Shown in pieces: positions 28,701 to 40,700 of a stretch of DNA of 64,000 nt. The notes beneath the pieces were generated by a model. The model did no database searches, had not been told where the DNA came from, and saw nothing but the letters and a program-made list of their open reading frames with translations. Source of the DNA: Cyanoderma ruficeps (lineage: Eukaryota > Chordata > Aves > Passeriformes > Timaliidae); assembly GCA_008694505.1 (NCBI GenBank), contig VZDJ01007747.1, forward strand, positions 41,520,523 to 41,584,522. Reading direction: 5' to 3'. Numbering within the stretch: the stretch's first letter is position 1; each line of letters starts with the position of its first letter. A program made the translations under genes and the position numbers.

Positions 28701-31700
28701 AATTGAGGTGGTGTTAAAGTGGTACAAAGAAATGTCATCTTCAGTAAGTGTGTACCAGGGTAAGAGCTGCAGAGCTCTTGCATGGAGAAATGGAGCAGTC
28801 ACAGGTGACTGAAATGATTCTCTTCCTTCATCAGCTCTTCTATCCAATTCCTAAAAATATATTGGACCTCCTTCAAGCACTGGATGCAGCCAACCAGTTG
28901 GAAGTGATCCCTTCAGTCTGGGAAGGTCAGTGATGGCCACATGGCTTCGTAGGCAGTTTGTCTGACAAATGCCAGGAGCAGGGCAAAGTTGGAGCTAGTT
29001 TGGAAACTTCCCATTGCTTCACTCCTTAATCCTCAGCAGCCAGTGGTGGAGAGTTCTGGCCGTGGGGGGTTGTGGGCCTCACTGTCCAGCAGCAGTTTGG
29101 GTCCATGTTCCCCCGAGGAGTGGTAATTGATGCTGCAGACAGTGCTCTGTGTGTTGCTCCCTCCCTGCTGTGACAGGGTCACCACCACCACCAGGATGGC
29201 CAGTGCTGGGGACCTTGAAGCCCATTATCAAGGGGAGTAGTTGGGCTGTCACCCAGAAATCTTGAGACCAGCAGGGAAGGGAAGAAATCAGATTAGTTCA
29301 TGCATTTGTTGCACAGGATCTGATAAGGAGGGGAAAGGAAGGGAACTCAGTATGGCCTGCTGAGTCACAGAGAATGGCTGTGCCTTGTTAAATTGTCCTG
29401 ACCCTATTGCCAGGATTTGGGAACAGGGGTATTAGTCACACCTACCAACTGCTGCCTCTCAAAACAGATGTGAAACAGCTGGGATTTAGCAGGAGACAAG
29501 ACCTGTTGGAAGAGATCCTGTCTTTGATGAGCAGGGACAAGCACCCCAGTGAGGTAAGAGAGCTGATAACACCCATGAACAGCTGAGCCCCCACACAGTT
29601 GATTGCTTGCTCCCCCCCTGTGGGATGGTGGAGGGAACTGGGACAGTAAAAGGGCAAAACTCAAGCTCTGTTCCCATTTCCCATCACAGGCAGGTGTTCA
29701 GCCATCCCTAGGAAGGCCAGGCTCCTGGAAAGCTCATATATAACAGTTACTTGGGAAGTCAAATACCATCACTGCAAATGTATCCCCCATTCCTCCTTTC
29801 CCCACCTTTTATCTGCTGGGCATGACATGACATCCTGCGGTCTGAAATATCCCTTGGGTCATATAGGGTCAGCTGTCCCAGAGGTGTCCCCTTCCAGCTC
29901 CTTGTTGTCTCACACACCGTGTGCACTCCCAGCCCCCTCCCTGGTGGGGGAGCCTTGATGCTCTTTAAGCACTGCCCAGCAATAACAAAAACATCCCAGT
30001 GTTATTAACACACTTTCCATCTTAAATATAAAACACAGCCCCACAGAAAGAAAGAAGAAACTCTGAAGAAATTTGACTCTATCCCCGCCAAAACCAGCAC
30101 AGAAGCTCAGTAGAGAGTAGAGGTGTCTCCCCAGACTGTTGGTAAATGCTGTATCCCTGGTCAGTCGTAGAGATCCAGTGCATCTGCCACTGCAGATTTC
30201 CAGATCCATGTGAGCTTATCCAGGCCTGCTAAATCCTTTGGATTGCCTTCAACTATAAAGAAATCTCAAATTAACAGAGTAGGATCCCTTCTTACCAGGG
30301 TTTGCAGAAGTGATGCAGCCCAACCAGCCACATCTTTGGGAAGCACATGGCGGAATTTGGGGATTTTTGCCAAGGATTTTGTTGCAGTAATTGCTTTCTC
30401 AAGCTGAAGGGTGTTGAAGGCAGATGCAGATGTCCCTGCATGGCCACCTTGGAGCTTGCCTAGTGGGGACAGTTGTCCTGACAGAAGTAACAGATTTGTC
30501 TACCAGGGGTAACAACTGAATTCACAAATTTAAATCACATACAGAGCAAACCTATAGGAGCTGCAGGAGAAATTGCACTGCAAAGCTTGTTAATTTCAGA
30601 GGTTTTGTTCTTCACAGCACAATGTTTTCACAGATTCAGCTGGCGTTTGCCAAGTGTGCTGAAGAAATCAAAGCTGTCCATGAGCCTGCTGGGCAGGGGC
30701 AGGTCCCGTTGGAGTGGACAGGGAGCGCTCTGGGCCATGTCGTGGTGCTGTTTTCCAGGGCTGGGAGGACTCAGGATGCCTGGTACGTGTGGGCTCCCTG
30801 AGCTCTGGGCTTGCTGACTCTGCAGCTCAAGGCTTAGCCACAAAAAGCAAAAGCTAATGACTGATGCCTTGGAATGCCAGTGCAGACAAAGGGAGGAGAG
30901 AAAGCCTGCAGGGAATATGATGGGTTTTTTCCTTTGTTATTGCTCCTTCTTGACACCAAGTTACAGTTGTCTGTCTTAAAAATGGTTTAGAAACTAATGT
31001 AGTGTCTGGTGTAGAGCTTTGTACGGCTGCTTATGGCCAGGTGTGGTCTGACAGTCACTCCCCTGAGCACTGCTGAGTGCCCACAACTCGCCATTTTCTG
31101 ATTTTTAGAACTCTTTGGAATTCAAACTGATAAAAGATTAATTAGTTTAATTAAATTTTTAATTAGCAGCAGCCCTAATTAAAACTCTAAATAAGCCAGT
31201 TTTAGAACTCTAAAAACCAGAATTTACTGTCCTACATGCTCTGAATTTGAAAAAAAAGGTTAAAATATCTATCTTCTGATTTAAGGTTCTGAGCTATTTC
31301 CTGTTAAATACAGATGTTCCATGTACAGTGATTCATTTGAAACAAAGAAGTAGCAACAAGAGAGTATTTTAAAATACTACAAATATGTAGTATTTTAAAG
31401 GAAAATGGCAACCAGCTACACTTATTATTTTCTGCAGTGTTAAAGATACTTTGTGTTAAACTAATCAGTGAAGTTAGCTGGTACAGATTGCATTTGCAAG
31501 GACACAGCATGGGATCCATGGGGAAGATTGTTCCATGAATTCGAGCTTACCTGTGTTCCAATGGAGGCTCCTCCAAGAGGTTGAATATCTGTCTGTTCCT
31601 GTTGTGTGGGTTTCTTTAATTATTATTTTGTTTTGTTTTGAATAGGAAACTGATGGAGTGTTTCCAGAAAATCAACAGGATTCCCAGGTAAGTATTTTTA

Positions 31701-33496
31701 GGTTCTTCAGTTACTGAGTCTCCCCTTTGGCTGAGATCCTGAATTTCTGTTACGGGATGAAGGAATAGTGTGGGATGAAAGGGACTTTGAAAGGTCAGGC
31801 AGTCCAACCTCCAGTTTTAACTGGTAATAGTTACAATAGTTACCTCCAGAACATGAATGTGTCTGTCCCTGTGAGCATGGCTGGTCCTTTATCCAGTGGA
31901 AATATTCCAAGAGCTTTCTGTCTCAAAAAACATGTTGAAAGTGCAGAGTGGGAGGGAGTGGTTGGTCTCTGAAGCTGTGGGCCATGGGGACCAGTGCCAC
32001 TGATGAACTCAGCAGTGCAAATCAGTCTGAACAAGACTCCCAAACATCCCATTTCCCACATGCTCAGAAATATTCCAGCAGTATTCTTAATCAAGTACAG
32101 GTGTTTCAGAGGTGCCTGGATTTCTGAAGACAAATTTATCAAATCAAATGCTCAGTCTTAGGTGGTTCCCTGTTAGGCTACACCAGCTTGCTTATCTTGG
32201 AATTCTGGAGGAGAGAATTACTTGAAGTGGAACCCAACTTGTAAGGAATAGTAATGGGTGTTGTTTATAAAGTTGGAGCTTGCCCCAGTGAACACCATGA
32301 GGGTGTGTGGTACCAAAAGCTACATACCTGGTGGCACTTTGTGCCTGCTGTCTCTGCTGGGACAGGAGTTCCCTAACTCAGCACACAGCCTTCCCTCTGT
32401 ACCAGAGGTGAAGTTCCTGACAGGAGCAGGGCTGGACTGGTTGATCTGAAAAGGTCACCTTCTCTCCCTCTCTAAAGCACGAGCTGTAAATTAATGGGCA
32501 CCTCTCCTGTGACCCTGAGGACAGTCACTATTTGCTTTTGCCTTTGCAGTGACAAGGTGATGGACGAGTTCTTGACCTGTGCTAAGCAAACCAATTGCCC
32601 AGATGAGGCAATTAAGATGGTAAAGCTGGCAGCATCCCTTGGGCTTCTTTCATCTCAAAGGCTGAAAAGTAGAACAGAGGAGGAATTTGAACTCTCTGAA
32701 ACACAGAAGTAAGTTGGATTTATTTCATATTACTGCTGAAGGGGTACAGTAGACAAGGAATGGGCAACGCCTTTGGAAAAGCTTCTCTGACAAGGGAGCA
32801 GACAGCTGGCTTCAGAATGATGTGCTGGTGTGTTGACTCCAGGATGGAAATGGCCCCTCAGTTTTTGATTCCATGCTGTATCCATCCCACCTAGGAGGGA
32901 AGGAAATTTCCCATGGTGGGGTTAGCCCTGTGCACTGCTCAGTCCTGCTATCACCTTTCTTTCCTGGAATCTTTTCCTGGGGGGCTCTGGCTGCCAGAAG
33001 ACACCACTGCAGCCCAGTAAAGGCAGGGGGGTGGTACAGGATGGCCCTGCATGTGGCTGCCAGCTGGTGAGGCTTGTGGTCACTTCTCACTGCACTGCTC
33101 CAGCCAAGCCCAGATGACCCCCAGACAGTGATCAGGGCTTGAGGGACCAGTTTGGAGCCAGGTGTGCTCCAGGGGAATAAATGCAAGCCCAGCTCCCCTG
33201 ACAGCCGGCTGAGCACTTTGAGGGGATCTGCAGGAGTTGGCTTTTCCAAGAGTATGTGCTTCCACCGGATGCTGGGTGCACTTGTCCTTGGAGGGCAGTA
33301 GGCATTAGACAGCCCAGAATGTTCTTGTGTTGGCCCTGTGTTTTGGGATCTCTTTTCAAGCAGAAGTCACAACAGGTTGACTGATGACTGATCTGTTTGA
33401 CATCACAGGAAGGCACTGGAGAGTATCAAGTGGGATGGTGACAGCAGCGATAGTGACAGCGACAGTACTGACAGTAGTGACAGTGACCGTGAGTAG
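16786..33496 (+). CDS. PTCD3: Pentatricopeptide repeat domain protein 3, mitoribosome small-subunit protein mS39
   Basis: RNA-binding pentatricopeptide protein of the mitochondrial small ribosomal subunit. Exons: 16786-16877, 18504-18553, 19213-19252, 20272-20317, 21029-21097, 21539-21643, 22026-22149, 22756-22874, 23272-23345, 23661-23748, 23834-23894, 24178-24260, 24907-25051, 25663-25713, 26533-26616, 27553-27581, 27859-27962, 28665-28743, 28835-28925, 29468-29553, 30634-30782, 31646-31687, 32550-32708, 33409-33496. These give 2058 nt and 685 residues, close to the human 689, and every junction is GT-AG and in frame. The start ATG has a strong Kozak context (A at -3, G at +4) and opens an Arg/Trp-rich, acid-free leader suited to mitochondrial import. 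Recognisable blocks are [38 protein letters not shown] and [15 protein letters not shown]. The last exon adds an acidic [16 protein letters not shown] tail. The gene shares its promoter with POLR1A and hosts a snoRNA in intron 11. Confidence 0.96.
16978..16989. promoter_or_regulatory. NRF-1-like site in PTCD3 intron 1
   Basis: TGCGCAGGCGCA is a near-palindromic match to the NRF-1 consensus and lies about 100 bp inside PTCD3 intron 1, within the CpG island. NRF-1 controls many nuclear genes for mitochondrial proteins, which fits mS39. Evidence is motif match only. Confidence 0.55.
17190..17592 (+). mobile_element. CR1 LINE 3' fragment in PTCD3 intron 1
   Basis: Shows typical CR1 3'-end order: GTTGAGCCTGGAGAAGG near 17210, TTAGATATTGGGAGGAA near 17370, GGAGCAACCTGGTCTAGTGG near 17490, and the terminal repeat ATTCCATGATTCTATG at about 17577-17592. 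It is 5' truncated and diverged. Confidence 0.85.
18846..19155 (-). mobile_element. CR1 LINE 3' fragment, reverse orientation, PTCD3 intron 2
   Basis: Begins with AATCACAGAATTGCTTGG (the inverted CR1 terminus) and continues through CCCAGCACTGGCAAGG and CCCTCCTGGGATGGTGACTC to a segment ending in GGGAGAAGGATTGACCC. It is antisense to PTCD3 and 5' truncated. Confidence 0.85.
20824..20841 (+). repeat. Short TG dinucleotide microsatellite
   Basis: A run of about eight TG units in the PTCD3 intron preceding exon 5. Confidence 0.8.
23968..24111 (+). ncRNA. SNORD94: Box C/D snoRNA, SNORD94 orthologue, in PTCD3 intron 11
   Basis: Box C GTGATGA lies at 23975-23981 and box D CTGA at 24102-24105. They are bracketed by a perfect terminal stem, CATGGC (23968-23973) with GCCATG (24106-24111). 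Box D sits about 70 nt before the exon-12 acceptor, the usual position for vertebrate intronic C/D snoRNAs. GCGCAGGGG at 23985-23993 pairs with CCCCUGCGC of U6 (nucleotides 60-68). With the degenerate box D' CGGA at 23996-23999, the fifth base upstream (G23991) pairs with U6 C62, the site known to be guided by SNORD94, whose human gene is also in PTCD3. A second CTGA lies at 24020-24023. The U6 sequence and numbering are from memory. Confidence 0.88.
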
Positions 33497-34110
33497 CTGT
33501 GTCCCTCTTGCCTTCCTCTTGGGAAAACTGGGAGCAATGGTTGCCACGACACCGCGCTTTGGAAGGAGTGGAATTACTGAAGGAATGGCTTCTCAGAGGT
33601 GCTGCAGCACTGATGAACACTCAGAGTGTTCTGATACGGGACCTGCTTGGCAAGACACCGTCGTCATGTGCCAACTGGAAGCTGTTAAATCTTCTTGGTA
33701 ATGTGGAACACAGCTGGGCTACCCCAGGTCTCCTGCCCAGCACCCCTGCACGAGCTGGCTCCTGATGAAAAACATCACCGAGGGTGGAGGGCTGCAGGGA
33801 GAGGGGTGCTGTGCACCCTGGAGGCTGCTCACACAGGCACAAGATTTCCACAGCTTGAGCAAGACTTCTCATGGGCCTCCTGTCACTCGACCCTGCACCA
33901 GATGTGGTTCCTTTCCATCTAATTTTGCTAAACTACTTAAATTCCAAGTTCACTCTGGATATAAACACTGAAGTAATGCAATACTCGGCACCTGTGGTGT
34001 TACTCATCTTTTTGGTGTTTTGGGACAGGTATTGAAGTGTAGATGTTAAATTACACTCTGTACAGCTGGAGACTGTCTCTAATAAATGGCTGACATTAAG
34101 CTGGCTGTAT
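33497..34110 (+). terminator. PTCD3 3' UTR and poly(A) signal
   Basis: The sequence after the TAG stop at 33494-33496 has no further coding match. The first good signal is AATAAA at 34081-34086. Further AATAAA copies at 34312-34317 and 34346-34351 could extend the transcript towards the convergent IMMT gene. Confidence 0.6.
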
Positions 34111-34444
34111 TCTGATAATCCTTGAGCAAAAACTGTGGTTGAACCAAAGTTTGCCTTTCTGGTAGAAATACCTGGTGTTCTAGAACTACAGCAGAGCAGC
34201 TGTGACAAGAAACCTACCAGGGCAGAAAAGCAGGATAAGATGTGCTCTGACACCCATTTTGAACATGTCATGTACTCAAAGACGGGTCCATTTTTTTAGA
34301 TGCTGTACATGAATAAATCACATCAGTGAATTCTGGCTTTCTTGAAATAAATGAATTAGAGTTTTAGCTCTTCAGGTCATAAAGACTGAGCTTTGTACTG
34401 CCCAGCTGTAGCTGATGTTTAAACAGGAGACTTAAACAGCAGGA

Positions 34445-34795
34445 AAAAGTGGTTGAAGTCTTGTTTTTATTCAGCTGACAAAGTGGCAAATGATTAATGG
34501 CAGGTTACAAACATTATTTTGGTTGGATCACAAGCCCACTTGGTAAGATGGGGAAACATTAATTCTTACACAAATTGTAGGGAAGCTTCCTGAAGTTGGT
34601 TGTCAGGACAACTCAAAACCAATAAAAATACAACAGATGGTGAAATTAAATACAGTGCAAGGAAACAAGACGGTACCCGTGCTTTGATTTACCGCTTCCA
34701 GCCCCTGCCAACAGCTCTGTTTGAACCCTCAGGAGATCGTGGGATTTCTCTCTGGCACAGAACAGCTGAACTGCCTCCAAAGCTCCAATCCTAGC
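34445..34795 (-). terminator. IMMT 3' UTR and poly(A) signal
   Basis: On the minus strand AATAAA reads at 34471-34466, 325 bp after the IMMT stop. It would end the transcript near 34445, within a few hundred bases of the convergent PTCD3 end. Confidence 0.6.
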
Positions 34796-37700
34796 TCACT
34801 GCACTTGAGTTGTTCCCAACCCCACAGCACTGGCGTATGCTGTCAAGATATCCACAATCTGTTTGGTTTCTAGGGTCATCCGCGCTTCCGTGAGCCAGTC
34901 GTGCGCCACCCTCCTCGGCTCTCCTCGTAACTGGTTGACAAATTTGGCCGCCAGCTCCAGGTCTCCGTGTTCGATGCAGTAGGAAGCGTAAGACAGTAAC
35001 TTAAACGTGTCGAGGTCGTCGGGGCTGAGCTCAGCCGGCGGCTTCAGCTGCCGAGGGTGGAACACCAGCAGGGACTGCAGGTAGGACAGGAAGTATTGGT
35101 ACAGGCTGTTCCTGGTCTCGTCGATCATGGCCACTCGTTTTGCCAGTTTTTGGACCGTGTGGAAGCGCGCTCGGAGGGCCTCCTCGCTGTACACGCCCCG
35201 TGTCAGCGCGTCCTGCGGGAGAGCCGCTGTTAAGGCTTCCGTGAAGGCGTTGTCGGCACAGCTGGCCTTGATGGCCTTCACTGCACTCCCCAGGGGCTCC
35301 GTGGGACTGTCCCCCGTGCCTGATCTCATGCAGTATTTGAGCGCTTCCACGGAAAGCCACAGCTGATGGGCCTTCCTGGCCTCCTCTTCTGCTACTGCGT
35401 GACCTGCAAGGGAAGCCAAGAAGGGGCTCTCAGTTGGGCACAAGTGGCTTTGAGAACAAGCAGCAACAGCCATCCCTCTCCACCCTCTGCTTTCCAAAGC
35501 AGCTGGCCCCTCAGCACGTGCTCTAAAGCAAGTCTGTCCCACAGTTTAGAGCCAGAACAAGACAACTTTTGGAAGAACCACCTTGGTGGTTTGGAATTTG
35601 GAATTTGCTGGGTGCCCAGCAGTGTGAGCTACGTGCCTAAGCCTAGGTTTAGATGCCCAGGTTTGGGCAAGGGGCGTTTGGGGAACACAGGTTTAGTCCT
35701 TAGAGAAAGAAGGATTCAGTGCTCACTCTCGACTGCTTGCTCAATTCCCTTCAGCCTGGCGTAGGCAGTGTTTATATCCAAGGTGAAGTTGTCGAGCTGT
35801 TCCTGAGTAAGGCGTCTGAACTGCATCTCCTGTTCACTGAGCTTCTCCGATAGGTTCTGAAACAGTGCAATACAAGTAACAGAAACAGCTGCTTAATAAT
35901 AATGACTTTATTTTTAAGATACATTACTATAAATCTGTTGTCCTTGTTAGGGCCAGTGCATACAGTAAATACAATATACCACTACAAAACCTTACTGGGG
36001 TGAATTTAACAGTTACTGCACTTGTGTCAAAAATTTGTCACCTATAGCAAAAGCTTTTCAGACCAGTTTGAATAAAACGTAGACATTGAGGTCCTCTGTA
36101 TCACCTCTAGGTAAGCTTTACTTCTCTCCCCAGCCCCCATTTCAGTCACCTGGAACATGGTTCAGGACTCTTGTCATATGAAACGTGTGCTTTGCAAGGG
36201 TTTAAATTTAATTCCCCTGGAGACTCCTCTCCCTTACCTGCTCAAATTCCACCTTTAGATCCTGCTCCTGGATCTTCAGGACATCTCTGAGGTGGTCGGT
36301 GTGGGCAGCAGCCTGGCGCCGGAGCTGTGTCCGCATTTCGCTCTCCATCACCTCCCGCACCTCTTCCACCTGGACACACACAGGGGTGTAACTCACCACT
36401 ACTGCTCAGCTGCTCGTCACTCACTGTCACAGTATCACCAGTGATTACTGAGGGTACATGTCACAGCAGTGGCACTGACAGAGCCTGTCTTTCATCTTAA
36501 AAGAGCTGCAGAGGCCCAGTTTTACAGCTGAGACTTTTTCTGAAGATGTTAAGGAATAGATTTGTGGTTCACCATGTGAGTAACTGCTGGTTACTCAGTA
36601 GGCACTTAGTGCAGCTATCAAAATAGAGTCACATGTCAAATCAAGCACTTTTGGAAGGTGGTTTATAAATGAGCTTTCAAACCAAAGAGACTTTACCTTT
36701 TCCCTGTGTAGCACTATAACGGCCACACAAGGTCAGATCTAACAATGACATTCTTCTCAGTGAGGGTGGTGAGGCACTGGCACAGACTGCCCAGAGAAGC
36801 AGTGGCTGCCCCAGCCCCTTCCCAAGATCATGTTGGATGGAGCTTGGAGCAACCTGGTCTAGTAGAAGGTATCCCAGCCCATGGCAGGAGGTTGGAACAA
36901 GGTGATCTTGAAGGTCCCTTCTAACCCAAATCATTCTAGGATTTATTTTGATCCAATAAGCCTATCTTCAACTTGAAGACAAGTAACTTCACGAAGTCGT
37001 TCCCTGTATGATTTTACCATTCTAACTTTGCAGCAGTTTCCTTGCTCAACATCTCCTTTCCATGTTTAGCCTGGGGGTCACCCATGTGAAGTCTCCCACT
37101 ACCCAGAACATCCCAGTTGTCCCCCTGGGCTTTTCCATTAACTCTTCCACATCCTTTCTGCGCCAAAGATTTAACCAGGTGCTTTAGGCCACTTTACCTT
37201 CTTCTCCTGTTCTAGTTCAATCTCATTTTTGTGACGCTCCAGCGCTTTGGCCACAGCTGCCTCAAATGCTCTTTTATCTTCAAGTTTCTGCTTCTCCAGG
37301 GCGGTCTCGATGTGCTGCTGCTCCCGGACGCGCTGCTCCGCCAGCTCCCTGTTCAGCTGGTCGATGCGCCGGTGGGCGTGCGCGATCAGGGAGTTCAGGT
37401 CATCCGTGGACAACTGCCCGGCTAAAGGAAACACAGGGCATGAGGGAGGGAAGGGAAACCTCTGCAGTGCCCCCCCGCCTCCCACTCAAGTGCTCTGGGG
37501 CTCCAGGGGGTTATTGACCCATGAGATTGTTCTAGGGAAGGTCTCTGAGCACTTCAAGCCCTTGACCTGTGCTAATGCACACCTGAGATCACTTTCTGAA
37601 TTGTATTTTCATTCCATGACAGAAATTATCTTGGTTTCTTCCAAATTATTCCCAGCTGTAATTTACACTTCCATATCCATGTCACACTCAGAGACTGTCG

Positions 37701-40700
37701 ACAGCTCTGTCATTTCTTGGTTTTTACACCACCACATGTTTTCCCCTCTGCCAGCACACAGAGCAGCAGGGAATGTCACTGTGAGGGACAGACAGAATTA
37801 CATTTTCTCTTCAACAATCCTCCAGATCAACTGCTCCTAATCAGATTCCTTACTCCAGGTTGTATCATTCATGTTTGGCTACTCAGAGGGCAGCACAATT
37901 CACAACCACATTGTACCTGGGAGAGGAGGACCCAAGCTACCCCTGCAGCATCTGGTGACCTGAGAAGGGCTTTATAAAATGCTGCAGCTCATTTTGCACT
38001 GGCTGCCAGCTAAATCATCTGTATGGAAAGCTGGGACTATTTAGGAAAGCATTCCTGCAGGGTCTAAAGCAAGCAAGATTGCACAGTCCTTCAGTCACCT
38101 TGCTGTTGAGTGCTGGACAAAGGACTGGCACAGGAGGACTTGGAGCAGTGGTGCTCATTGTCCAGTGGGAAAGCTGACCAGCAGCACCAAGCTCAGCTCT
38201 TGGATGTAACAGTGTTACAAAAAGATCAGTTTGTCATTTAAGCCAAGGGTGCAAAATGACTGGAAAGGATCCCAAGGCATACCTCAGCCTGAAGTGTTCT
38301 AGGAATGCCACATTTCACCCTTTGTTGATAACTACCTGTAACCATGTCCCACACAAGAAAGGACAAAAGAGAAGAGGTAACTTTCAAGGGACAAGAATAA
38401 GTGACAGTAACTCACCTAAGTCAGTTATCTCTGCAACAGAAAGAAGTTGGGAAAGTTAATGCACATTCACTACAGCAAGACAGTCATGCAAAAGTAAAAT
38501 AGAAAACTAAGAGCTTATCTACAGTGACTTAAACATGAGACCGAGTCCTTAGGAATTCAGGAAGGACAGTATGTGGAATATAAAAGTCTCTGTATTACGG
38601 GCAAGATGTAGCCCAAGACACCCCAACCACTGAAACCACCCTTGGAAACCCACAGATGGACACGTGAATTCAGCCAAAGCAAGGAACAGAAGTTTGAAGT
38701 AGAAAGTGCAACAAGACACTGGAAATTTTAGTCTGACATTTCTAGGTTCTTATGAACAGAAGCAGTTGGTCAAGAAACAAACTGCCCAACAGCAGTGAGA
38801 GTCGGGGACCCCAACAGGTCTGTCCCATGTGCTTCAGCAGGTCACAGCAGTAACAAATGGGACACATGGAAGCCACAAGGAGCTTCCCTTTCCTCCCACA
38901 GAAGGGCAGTGATCACAAAACCCAAGGTATTATTCTGTGCAAGGAAAGGCAGCTCCATCCCCAGGGAGCCTAAATAATTTTTTTTTCTTCAGAACTAATA
39001 ACACCCCAAAAGCAAACTCCACAAATAATTTGTTAATTTCAAATGTTTTTCCCACATATACTGGGTGTGGGGTTGGCTGTTTTTGAATGAAACTGACCAT
39101 TCCAAAGGTCTGGTGTATTCATTTAGCCAGGGAAGTTATTTTGTAGACTAGAGTCCACATTCCTAAAGCATGAAGTAACATTAAGAAAATCTGTTGTAAT
39201 TATGTATTGTATACTTCAAGAAAAATATTAAGGCAATACTGACACCACCATTTTTTTCCAAATATATAAGTTATTACTTGTATTAAAAAATCTGGAGCTT
39301 GGAAATAAAGCCTTAACAGCTGCCTCTGAACACATCAGCTAGAGAAGTCTGAGATCACTTAGCACATTTATGTTAAACTCTGAGTGGAAATATCTGGAAA
39401 GCTGGGTTTTTTAGGGAATTAATTTTTTGAACTACCACAGAAAGTAATTGTTTCATGGACATACCACATGTGGGTTCCTGCAGAAGCTCACCCACAGTAA
39501 TGGTGAACACACACAATCCACTTCCTGCAACTCTGCTTGTCTTTAAAATGAAAGTTAAGGTGAGCAAGGGCAGCTGTGGCAAGGAGCATTACTGGGGGTG
39601 AGCTGACTGTTCACTGCTTTGGTGCAGCACTGGCTGTTGCTACAGGTGTGTTACTGTGTCAGTTTAGTTCAGAAATAAAATGTTCTGGGGCAGGCAAGGT
39701 ATGAACAATGAAACCTCTCAGTTTCAGTGATGATGTAGAAAAATTCAGGGAGTTCTTTATCTCCCTGTAAAAATGATGTTTTATAATACCTCTAATCTCA
39801 GAGTCAACCAAGTATTTGATTACTGACTGACACAGATTTGACTGAAATCTGGAATGACCTGGCTCTCTTTCTGAAATACCAGGGAGGGGAAGAGATGTTC
39901 ATACAACTAGTATGATATTTATCACACAAAAGCTACGTTTTGTGATACTTCCCATACAGCCCAGATAGAACTAATTCTCTTCAGAACATCTGCTTTAGAT
40001 TATTTCATTTAGTTGTGAGATCATTTTCACTTCACACCAACCAACTACTGTGAAAATTTCAAAACTGGGATGGTGGACATTGAGTAGCCAAGCCCTACAA
40101 ACCACAGTGCAACAAGCACGAGGTAACTCCTCTCCAATGGAGACTTACTCATCCCCTTCCAGCCAGGCTTCACGTCGGGGGTGATGCTGTCGAGCTCCCG
40201 CTGGAACTCCTCCCTGGCTTTAGCCACCAGCTCATGGTACTGAGCCACGATCTTGGCCTCAGACTGTGCTGCCTGAACCTGGAACCAACAAGGATGAGAT
40301 TAATTTGTTTTTCAAGGCAGGGATTGAAATTGAAGGCACATAAAATTTAAAGCCAAGCCCTGGGATACTGGCACATCAACCCCCAGCCCAAACAAGGCAA
40401 ATTCACCTGGGAGAGCACAAAAATCCAGCTTGTGGTATTAAATCTCTCTTACACAACAATTATTTGCTGGAACTATCACTAATACATTTTGGCTCACATG
40501 CCCACTCTAACTACACAGCCAGTCTGTAGCCTGGACAGGACCAAGAGTATCTTGAATTCAGTTTATATCTTCAAACATCTCCAGCTCCTTTTCTCTGCTC
40601 ACAGCCATCATACAGGCCTAGTAAGTGATGCCTGTGATTGCTGCCATCCTCAGTGAGTTCTGATGTTCCCTCTATCAGGCTATATTCACTCCAAACCCAG

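Noticed and set aside
31765..31815. CR1-like words (AAAGGTCAGGCAGTCCAACC) in PTCD3 intron 22
   Set aside because: Too short and without a terminal repeat; could be an old fragment but not supportable.
33384..33701. 105-codon Val/Thr-rich open frame
   Set aside because: It is the wrong frame over the GAY-AGY repeat of the PTCD3 last exon.
35031..35366. Open frames in other frames within the IMMT last exon
   Set aside because: Shadows of the conserved mitofilin domain frame.
37247..37840. 197-codon plus-strand open frame
   Set aside because: It is antisense to IMMT exon 12, which has clear homology on the minus strand.
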